Assembly: GCA_965249005.1 (NCBI GenBank)
Contig: CBDFLD010000009.1
Span: 62,001-126,000, forward strand
DNA length: 64,000 bases
Source: CBDFLD01 sp965249005
GTDB lineage: Bacteria > Acidobacteriota > UBA6911
Reading direction: 5' to 3'
A model generated the notes under the pieces. The model had not been told where the DNA came from. It saw only the letters and a list, made by a program, of their open reading frames with translations, and ran no database searches. Position 1 is the first letter of the stretch, and the number at the start of each line of letters is the position of its first letter. Shown here one piece after another: positions 34,912 through 42,685 of the stretch. The translations under genes and the position numbers were made by a program.

Positions 34912-35973
34912 CTACTCTTTCTTCAGCTTCTTCTCCAGCATGGACGGGTTGCCGCCGTTGACGAGCTTGCCCTCCGGGTCGATGAGGATGATCGTCGGGT
35001 AGCCGCGGATACCGTACGCCTTGATGGTCGTCCCGCTCGAATCCAAGAGAATGGGGAAGGGGAGTTCCTTTCCGTCCCATCGGTCCTTGATGATCTTCTC
35101 CAGCTTTCCGTCGAGCTCGTCGAAGTCCTTCACGCTCGCGTCATGGAAGGCGAGGATCTCGAACTGGTCGCGCTGGTCCTTGTACTTCTCATAGAACTTC
35201 ATCAGTTTCGGCAGACTGCCGTGGGTACAGGGCCCACACCAGAATCCCCAGAACTCGATGAGCACCCACTTGTCCTTGTAGTCGGAGAGTTTGACCTCCT
35301 TCTTCGCGCCGCGGGCGTCGCTCACGGTCCATTCCGGAGGCGCCTTTCCGTAGTGCTTCGCGATGATCGTGGCCTTGAGGTCGATCGTGCCGAGGTCGAG
35401 CTCCTCCTCGGCGACGGAGATCTTCTGCAGGTGGTTTTTCACGTCCGTGCCGTAGATCCACAGTTGGTATTCGCCGGCCGGAACTTGAACCGCGAACTCC
35501 GCGGTCCGCGAAATGCAGCTCCCGATCCACGTGTGCTTCTTTCCGATCTGCACGATGCAGTTCATCCACGAAGGCTTTCGGCCGAGCTCCTTGCTGTCGA
35601 CCTTGCCGTGGACCTTCACCATCGGGGAGAGCGTAATCGTGCAGGTCTTCTCTTTCGCATCGGGCTGGATCAGCGCGATGCCGCCGCGATTTCCCTTCTC
35701 GTCGTAGGCGATCAGCGCGACCGGCCGCTTGCCTCCGCGGTACCGGCCCGTGAACGTGCCGTCCTCGGCGGTCTTGATGACCTTGTCTTCGTATTTCTTG
35801 CCGTGGTGGTGGGGCCACCTCAGTTTGATTCTGTCTTCGGAGAAACTGCTGTAGATTCCGACGCGAACGCCCGCGACGGGTTTGCCGTCCGTATCCACGA
35901 CCTTTCCCGTGACCTGCGGAGTGTCCTGGGCCGCTGCTGCGGTAAGAAGAAGGAGTATAGACAAGATCTGCAT
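34912..35973 (-). CDS. Exported TlpA-like thioredoxin-fold protein
   Basis: 353 residues. A short signal peptide (MQILSILLLLTAAAAQ) precedes a carboxypeptidase-regulatory-like beta sandwich (VTGKVVDTDGKPVAGVRVGI, residues ~20-110), a second beta region, and a C-terminal TlpA/AhpC-type domain from about 215 with VLIEFWGFWCGPCTHGSLPK, the CxxC motif WCGPC and the cis-proline segment GIRGYPTIILID. It likely handles disulfides or reduces partners in the periplasm. GAGAGG lies about nine bases before ATG 35973. It stands alone on its strand. Intact. Confidence 0.82.
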   Translation of the reverse strand: MQILSILLLLTAAAAQDTPQVTGKVVDTDGKPVAGVRVGIYSSFSEDRIKLRWPHHHGKKYEDKVIKTAEDGTFTGRYRGGKRPVALIAYDEKGNRGGIALIQPDAKEKTCTITLSPMVKVHGKVDSKELGRKPSWMNCIVQIGKKHTWIGSCISRTAEFAVQVPAGEYQLWIYGTDVKNHLQKISVAEEELDLGTIDLKATIIAKHYGKAPPEWTVSDARGAKKEVKLSDYKDKWVLIEFWGFWCGPCTHGSLPKLMKFYEKYKDQRDQFEILAFHDASVKDFDELDGKLEKIIKDRWDGKELPFPILLDSSGTTIKAYGIRGYPTIILIDPEGKLVNGGNPSMLEKKLKKE

Positions 35974-36149
35974 GGCTCGCCCTCTCGTATCTGTAACGTA
36001 TGTGACGGTTCAATCCATGCCGCGTTGTACGGATTCGATGTGTACGGAGTCTGATGAGTGTTCGAGCTGGAGGTGTACGCGAATAGTTCCGTTGCTCACA
36101 TTCTGCTCCCGGTGCAAACGTTCTCGCCTAGCTTCTACTGAAGGCTACC

Positions 36150-36691
36150 ATGCCACACGGACATCCACCCCAGAACCCAGTAATACTGGCTCTTGGATTT
36201 CTTGTCGCACTACTCGTCTTTCCTTTAACCTCGTTGGGTCAGCCAGAAACAGAGAAAGTCCAGTACGTTGGCGTTATAAAATTCCGAGGCCTGGAACATA
36301 AACACAATGGCGGCGGATGCGGTAACGGATCCGCTGGCTCGGTTCGACGTTGCGAAAGAGTCCGCGGCAGAACTGAACCTACCAAAACCGGTAATCCTTA
36401 CTAAGAAGAATCAATCAGAAGCAAAAATAGCACAGCTGCGGCAGGAGTTGGCTGACCTCGAGTCAAAGCTTGTCAGCGTTCATTCGGAGCTTGCAGAACT
36501 GAAGCACGAATTGGAGATCAAGCGGCAGTTGGTCGAGGACTTCAATGCGTCCCAAACGACGGCGGCCGACACGGTTCGGGAAGAAGAAGCCAGACGTTCC
36601 GAACTGGAGGAGAAGATTCGCCGAGCGCAGCAGAAGGCCGATCAGCTGAGAAAACGCCTCGACGAAGCTAGCTCCGTGGATGCTTCGGCGC
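36150..36691 (+). pseudogene. Exported coiled-coil protein, frameshifted and cut by a MITE
   Basis: ATG 36150 begins MPHGHPPQNPVILALGFLVA, a signal peptide ending LTSLGQ. After KFRGLEHKHNG near 36315 the coding signal moves to a second frame (LARFDVAKESAAELNLPKPV) and continues as a long coiled coil (IAQLRQELADLESKLVSVHS and onwards, residues ~90-180). At 36692 a MITE interrupts it. The leader upstream of the ATG is shared with 7668-7713. The protein may have been an envelope-spanning or adhesin-type coiled coil; no family named. Confidence 0.5.
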
Positions 36692-36853
36692 GGTACTGTC
36701 AACTTAACGAATACAGGTGGGATGACAGTCCACCATGACCGCAGTTGAGGGATCGTAACCCACATGTGCTTCCCACTAAGTGGCCATTTCTAACGACGAT
36801 GATGCCAGTATTCCCCACTTCTTCGCGTTCAAATTGCTTAAGTTGACAGTACC
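36692..36853. mobile_element. MITE with perfect 16-bp inverted ends
   Basis: GGTACTGTCAACTTAA at 36692-36707 is exactly complementary to 36838-36853. The 162-bp unit has no gene. TA inside GGTAC at both ends fits an IS630/Tc1-type mover. It ends the coiled-coil gene. Confidence 0.75.
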
Positions 36854-36978
36854 CTTGGTAGTAGCGCTCGGGCTCGATCTCCAGTACCATGAGAACGAGC
36901 GGCTCGCTACGGATATCACCCTACATGAAACAATACGGCGTGTCCGCATTCGACGATAGCTGAACCCGGAGTCCCTCC

Positions 36979-38378
36979 TTGGAAATCGATCTGCACACAC
37001 TGCTTCAGAGCAGCCCCACGCTGGTGATCTTTGTCGCCATCGCCCTGGGGTACCTGGTGGGCAAGGTCAACATCAGGGGCTTCGAACTCGGGGCGATCGG
37101 CGGTGTGCTGATGGTCGCCTTGGTCTTCGGGCATTACGGCTTCGAGCCACATCCCATCGTGGGGACGATCGGCTTCACTTTGTTCATTTATTCGGTAGGG
37201 TTGCAGGCCGGCCCGCGATTCTTCGACGTCCTGATGGAAGACGGCATGCGCTACATATGGCTTGCTCTCGCCGTTGCCGGGTCGGCCTTCGTTACTGCCA
37301 AGCTTATGGCCTTGGCCTTCACCTTTGACAACGGCCTGGCAGCTGGCGTTCTCGCCGGCGCGGTTATCAGGTCAAGGAAGGCCGAGGTGCCGGCAAGACA
37401 CGTCGCGAAATTGAAGCCTCGACCGACGACCGGAGTGTCGGCCTGCGGCTCAAACGTGGTGATCGCATCATCAAGATTGGCATGGACGACACCATTGAGG
37501 CAGGCGACAAGTTGGCGATCCTGGCAGTGCCGGAAAAACATGCTGAGCTACAGGGCCACCCGGACCTGATCCCAGGAGTTTTCGATCACGACTTGCTCGA
37601 TACCTACATCACAAATGCCGACATCGTGGTGACGCGGGACGACGCGATCGGGCAAACGCTCGGCGATCTGCGTATTATTCGTGACTATGCCTGTTTTGTC
37701 TCTCACATCCGAAGATCGCAGGTCGACCTGCCGGCACGACCTGATACAGTGCTGCACAGAGCCGATACGCTGACCGTCGTCGGCGATTCGCAACAGATCG
37801 ACCGCCTAGCGGAGCGGATGGGCGTGATCGAGCGGGACTTTCAGGAAACCGACCTGGTCACCTTCGCGTTTGGGATCGCGCTCGGCCTGCTGATCGGCCT
37901 TATCCACTTCAAGATTGGGACGCTCAGCATCGGCCTCGGCAGTGCGGGTGGGGTGCTTCTGGCTGGCATCCTGTTTGGCTATCTGCGCTCATACAATCCA
38001 ACCTTTGGTCGGGTACCACCCGCGGCCCGCTATGTGATGATGGAGCTAGGCTTGATGCTGTTCATGGTTAATATCGGGCTAGAGGCCGGGTCGGGCGTGG
38101 TCAACGCCCTACTGTCGGTGGGACCGGTGCTCATCCTGTGCGGCGTCGTGGTACTGCTGGTGCCGCTCGTCGTTGGGTTCCTGTTCGGCGCGTTCGTGCT
38201 GCGTCTCAACCCCGCTGTGCTTCTGGGTGCCTTGACGGGCGCGATGACTAGTACCCCGGCGCTCAGCGTGGCCCGGCAGGCGGCGAGAAGCTCAGTGCCA
38301 GCGCTGGGCTACGCCGGCACTTATGCCTTCGCCAACGTGCTGATGACCGCCGCCGGTACGCTGGTGATGCTGCTCTGA
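36979..38378 (+). pseudogene. AspT/YidE-type antiporter with internal loss and frameshift
   Basis: TTG 36979 starts a run of hydrophobic helices (PTLVIFVAIALGYLVGKVNI; IGFTLFIYSVGLQAGPRFFD). Near 37365 the frame changes. The second frame holds two TrkA-C-like regulatory domains (DRIIKIGMDDTIEAGDKLAI; DTVLHRADTLTVVGDSQQID) and a second set of helices with ELGLMLFMVNIGLEAG and GAMTSTPALSVARQAA. This two-fold membrane repeat around RCK-C domains is the AspT/YidE/YbjL family. Total coding length (~466 codons) is about 95 short of the usual ~560; the expected first TSTP motif is missing, so a deletion occurred at the frameshift. Likely inactive. Confidence 0.7.
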
Positions 38379-38492
38379 CCGAATGCGGTCCGGTGCCCTG
38401 GTGCTTCTGTCGTTAAGTGTTGGTGCATTAATCCTGGCCCTGCCGTTGAACATGGCCGCCTAGCAACAGTCAACGAAGGAATCATCCGGTGG

Positions 38493-38573
38493 GATTATGG
38501 CGTCGATATCATCATGCGTATCTACGCACCGGACTTGGAGCGTGATCAGACCTGGACTCCGCCCAAGGCATAA
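38493..38573 (+). pseudogene. DUF1254/DUF1214 protein, last 26 codons
   Basis: The frame DYGVDIIMRIYAPDLERDQT then WTPPKA-stop matches the C-terminus of the DUF1254 gene at 39758-41872 (DYGIDLIMRIYAPDLERYKT). It is a second, separate relic, and here the natural stop after PPKA is kept. It precedes the inverted-segment gene by 5 bases. Confidence 0.6.
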
Positions 38574-38578
38574 CCCGA

Positions 38579-39660
38579 TGAAGCTCCCTGCAAACAATAT
38601 CTTCCTTTCTCTGATGGTTCACTTCCTGTTCACTGGGGGGCCACCGCTTTATGCGGCCGATTGAACTCCTCCGAGGACTCGACATCCTTCATGAGATCCC
38701 GGATCGATTTCGGCGCCAATCCGGTTATGTTCCAAGGTCCTTTCGGAGCCAGCGCTCCATACCAGTACTCCTCGCCTCCGAAAAGGTAGAACATCCTGCC
38801 GCCTGTCTCTCTCACGACAGGGAAAGGAGTATTCACGACGCGCTCAAAGCCCTCCGCTCCCGGGATGATCTCGGTCCTTGGCTCTCCGTCGTAGACGAGA
38901 AGGACAGCCGGCTCGGCTGAATGGACGAACAGGGGAGCAGCATGTTTGATACCGGGTGTTGTGGCGTATTCAGCCTCTCCGGAAAGGTCGGCGATGAGAC
39001 GGTCGAGTGTGAGCTCCCAATTCGGCGCCTCGGTTTCGATGAGTTTCGCCAGTGCGTCGCGATCCTCCTTCTTCGAGTCGGCAAACCGCACTTCCGGGAC
39101 CTTGAGATCGCGAATCCACACAACTCGCGCCTCCCGATCGATGTCGAGCCTGGTCGAGAGCCATACCGAGCCGAAAACCGGCTCACGCGTTCCGTCTGCC
39201 CGTTTGATCGAAACCGCGGCCCGGCTTTCCAGAGCGTTGCCTTCGAAACTGTCGGTCTGAGGCAGAGAAAGCAACAAGAAGATCCCTCCGCCCAAAATCG
39301 TGGTGGCGACTGAGCCCACTGAGCTGATCTTCACTCAGGGTGAACCGAAGTGGGCGCCAATCGGTGATCTCGACCTCCTTTACCTGGAAAACACCGACTC
39401 CGATGTCTTCCTCGACATCTCAACCCAGAGTTACTATGTCCTCGCCTCGGGCCGCTGGTTTGCCGGAAAGGCCATTGCGGAAACGTCCATCTGGGAGAAT
39501 GTGCCGAATGACGAACTTCCGGAAGCCTTTTCCGACATACCCCCGGACTGGTGAACGGAAGCGTTCTCTCCCACGTGGCTGGAACGGTGCAAGCGAAGGA
39601 GGAAGCTCTGCAGAACACGATTCCGCAGACGGCCGCCGCGCCCCGTTTCTCCTGGGCGGA
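38579..39660 (+). pseudogene. Exported beta-repeat protein with its middle inverted
   Basis: Plus-strand start MKLPANNIFLSLMVHFLFTG (38579) runs into a stop after YAAD. The middle of the gene is on the minus strand (38646-39301: ESRAAVSIKRADGTREPVFG ... KDVESSEEFNRPHKA). The plus strand resumes at 39302 with VATEPTELIFTQGEPKWAPI and GDLDLLYLENTDSDVFLDIS. Flipping 38646-39301 between GCCACC (38640-38645) and GGTGGC (39302-39307) restores one frame across both joints. A further frameshift lies near 39550 (GLVNGSVLSHVAGTVQAKEE). Repeats of the form PTEL..TQGEP.W.P / YLEN / SGRWF are seen in large exported proteins of unknown function. Confidence 0.7.
38640..39307. repeat. Inverted segment bounded by 6-bp inverted repeats
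   Basis: GCCACC at 38640-38645 and GGTGGC at 39302-39307 bound 656 bp that read in the wrong direction relative to the gene. The repeat does not extend further on either side. Confidence 0.7.
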
Positions 39661-40474
39661 TCCGCCGAGGGCAAAGCGAAGGCGCAGGCGGTCTATATTG
39701 CTGGCTGTGATGATCGAGACGCAGTTGCGGGTGTTACTCGGGTTCAGGCCAAAGCCGCTAGAGAGGATCGCCGCGTTCGGGTCGAGCGCGGTGGTGCACG
39801 CGCCCTCCAGATGCCGAGTCCTCCGCCTTCGGAGGGCTCCAGGTCTTGTACCGCTCGAGATCGGGAGCATAAATGCGCATGATTAGATCGATGCCGTAGT
39901 CGCCCCGATTGATAGGGAGCCAGTTCTCGGGGGGAACGCCGTCCGGCTTTTCGGCGGCCACATGGATCTCAATACCGCCCTGGGCGTTCAACTTCATGCC
40001 GGCGTTCTCGCCAACGCTGTACTTCTTGAAATCGTTGGGGATGAAAAAGCCATTCTCGGTGTCATAGAGCGTCACAGACCAGAACGCGTTCGCCGGCGGC
40101 AGCGAATCTGCATCCATGCGGATCACATAGTCGTGCATCGCGTTCATTGGCTCTGCATCAACCGTGGTGATTGGTGGGTAGAGAGCCTGGTGTGCCGGCT
40201 GGCCGATCGGACCAATGATCGACAAGTCCACGAGCAGTTCTTGATCCATCTCACCCTTGGGGAGAAATATCCGTGTCAATCGCTCGCTAAAGCCCGGGTC
40301 GCTCAACCGCGCAAGCGACTGCCGCGCGACATCTTGCGCAACCGCTCGAAATTGCTGACCGTCAATCTGCGCGACAGCGCCCGCATCGAATACCTTGCCC
40401 GGCTCGACCCCCAAGGGCTTGTACGCCGCCAGCAGCGCCTGATCGTTATCGTCCTTCGGATCGAAGGTGGTGTG

Positions 40475-41065
40475 AGTGAATTACCCTCGCCTGAAGGCGA
40501 GGGCTTCGGTCGTCGGCTGAAGCCGACTAAAGGCCTCGCCTCATAGAATGGCCTATTCCGTTATCTTAAAGTCCCGGTCCTCCTGGGGCTCGACACCTTG
40601 TTGCTCAATGTACTGCTTGATCACTTCGTCCGTCACATTTCCTGTCGTACACACAAAGTACCCTCGTGCCCACAGGTGCCGGCCCCAGAACTCCCTTTGC
40701 ACCGACCTATATTCCCTCATTAGATGGTGACTGCTCTTCCCCTTCACGGCCTGCATGATTCGGCTCGGCGACACCTGCGGCGGCATGCTCAACATCAAGT
40801 GCACATGATCTGGACTCACATTCCCTTTCACAATCACCACATCCTCAGATGCACAGATCTCTCGGATCAGCTCTCTTGTCCTTCTGGCTATGTCCCCCTT
40901 CAGGACCGGCTTGCGGTACTTCGTGATAAACACAAAGTGATATTGCAGCTCATAGACTGTGTGCGATCCTTTCCGGTATCTCGGCATGCATCATTGTACC
41001 GCAAGCCTCCTAAAGGCTTCGCCTGAAGGCGAGGGATTTCACCCATCCCCGAGTGGGACATTAAA
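40475..41065 (-). mobile_element. IS200/IS605-family element, copy 1
   Basis: 591 bp, identical to 46310-46900 as far as can be compared. Subterminal hairpins are CCCTCGCCT-GA-AGGCGAGGG at 40484-40503 and a related one at the other end. Only tnpA is present, so it is the IS200 type. Terminal inverted repeats are absent, as expected. Confidence 0.85.
40553..40987 (-). CDS. tnpA: IS200-type TnpA (Y1 HUH transposase), copy 1
   Basis: 144 residues. The HUH motif is SPDHVHLMLSMPP; the catalytic tyrosine is probably in VTDEVIKQYIEQQG. Start MPRYRKGSHTVYELQYHFVF is typical. The enzyme moves single-stranded DNA at hairpin ends. Protein identical to the copy at 46388-46822. Confidence 0.92.
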   Translation of the reverse strand: MPRYRKGSHTVYELQYHFVFITKYRKPVLKGDIARRTRELIREICASEDVVIVKGNVSPDHVHLMLSMPPQVSPSRIMQAVKGKSSHHLMREYRSVQREFWGRHLWARGYFVCTTGNVTDEVIKQYIEQQGVEPQEDRDFKITE

Positions 41066-41984
41066 GACAAACTGCATGACCTCGAGCAGGTTGTCCTCGA
41101 AGACATCGAAATCGGTGCGGCCAAACGGCGGAAACTCGGCCTCGAGCCGCCGGACGTCTAGGTCTCTCTCTACACCCGGCGGTGTTTGCCACGGCACAAA
41201 CTCGATTTCACCGGCATCCTGACCCAGATAGTCCGACAGAGTCAGTAGACGTGCCTCGCGCATGGCCGTGAGGTTGCGGTTGAGGCGTGCCGGCTCGTTG
41301 GCGTGGGGCATCACGCGTACCACCGCCGACACGAAATCGCCGGTCAACTCCATGACACGATCGACGCCGTTCACCGGGTCTCCTTGGTAGCCATGGGTCC
41401 GTTGCGAGTAGAAAAGGATGCGGGACGGCTTGTCAAAGTCTCCCTTAGTCGTCGACATGGGGATATTCACGTAGTGATCGTAGGCTGTGACCATCAGCGA
41501 TACGTACTTTGAATCGAACGACGGGAACTCCACGATCATGGGTTCCTGCCTCACATCGATCATGGCGGAGAGATAGAGCGTGTCGTTATTCGGGCGCGCG
41601 ATGGCCTGAAACGTATGATCGATCAGAGTCGTGGCCGCGACGATCTTGTTCCACCCGCCGGCGTGGGTCGGGACACTGGTGTCCAACGCAAATTTGTTGT
41701 TCACGTTGTACAGCGCCACATACGGGTAGGAACGACGGACGATGTTCTCGACCTGTTCATCGCTGAGTTCGATTGCCTTTTGTGCCGTGGCTGGCATGGT
41801 AAAACCGGCCGCCAGGAACAGGACTACAAGCGACACCGCCATACTCTTGACTCTGCTATGTTCTCGTTCCACTGTTTATCCTTTCTGTTCAGTCGTTGAA
41901 CCAGGTTAGTCGTTCTTGCCGGTCGGGGCTTAGTGTCCTTTCTGTTCGTCGGGCACGGGGCCTGAGCAGAAGTCCGTCCGCATC

Positions 41985-42650
41985 CGGCATCGTTTCGATG
42001 CAGGTTGTTGCCCTCGGGGCTGGAGGTCCACTCGTAGCCGATAAAGGCAGTGAACCGGCCGGGCTGGTTGTATTTCTCTGCTGCTTCCGTGATCCGCTCC
42101 CATATCGTTTGCGTGAGGGTATCGTTCCCTTTGAGCGGATCCTCTCGTTTCATCATGCCGTCACCCCAGAGGGCGTATGCCTCGCCATAGTTTCCAGACT
42201 TTACCATGTCGTGAATGGCGCGTCCGAATTCGGTTTTCAGGAGCTCTGGATTCGACTCCTGGATCATAGGCGCGAGGCCCAGATTTTCGGAGTGGTCAGC
42301 CACCACGAGGAAGTCCAGTGGACGGATGAGTTTTGCGCGGACGCCCCGGCTCGAGACGACCTCTTCACCCAGGGTAAACCGATAGGCTTCTTCGGGTCCG
42401 AGAATGCAACCGAGCATACCGGCGTCTGTCGAATAGCGGTGTGTACATGCGTATCACCGCAATAAACGCGCTGCGGATAGCCACGGTCGAGATACGGGGA
42501 ATACTCGAGTTTCCCGAGCGTCACATCATCGCTGTCGATGGCAATGTCCTGTGCCAGCGAGACAGAAACCATGGTCGCCACAGCCAGCGAAGTAATCAGA
42601 AATCTACATGCTTGTTTCGTGCCTAGTAAGAAGAATAGTCTGCGAACCAC
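41985..42650 (-). pseudogene. DUF3604 protein, N-terminal part with a 1-bp deletion
   Basis: MVRRLFFLLGTKQACRFLIT begins a signal peptide, then YSPYLDRGYPQRVYCGDTHV-HTA. One base is missing at CACCGCTATTCGA (near 42437); with GCTTAT the frame continues YSTDAGMLGCILGPEEAYRF, RPLDFLVVADHSENLG and FTAFIGYEWTSSPEGNNLHR. The normal ~650-residue protein is cut after NNLHRN near 41990. DUF3604 proteins look like exported PHP-type metal enzymes (GDTHVHT). Located upstream of the DUF1254 relic on the same strand. Confidence 0.75.
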
Positions 42651-42685
42651 GAGATACTCCTTTCAAATGATTGCTACTCACTGAA

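Larger units (their letters stand above)
39758..41872 (-). pseudogene. DUF1254/DUF1214 protein split by IS200
   Basis: The N-terminal part (41872-41066) has a signal peptide (SLVVLFLAAGFTMPATAQ) and DUF1254 blocks (YPYVALYNVNNKFALDTSVP; RPNNDTLYLSAMIDV). After the 591-bp IS200 the frame resumes as TTFDPKDDNDQALLAAYKPL and the DUF1214 part: SIIGPIGQPAHQALYPPITT, SLPPANAFWSVTLYDTENGF, DYGIDLIMRIYAPDLERYKT. The end reads on past PPKA into unrelated codons, so the natural stop was also lost. The family is exported and of unknown activity. Neighbours are a DUF3604 relic and the inverted-segment gene; DUF1254 and DUF3604 genes often occur together. Confidence 0.8.
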
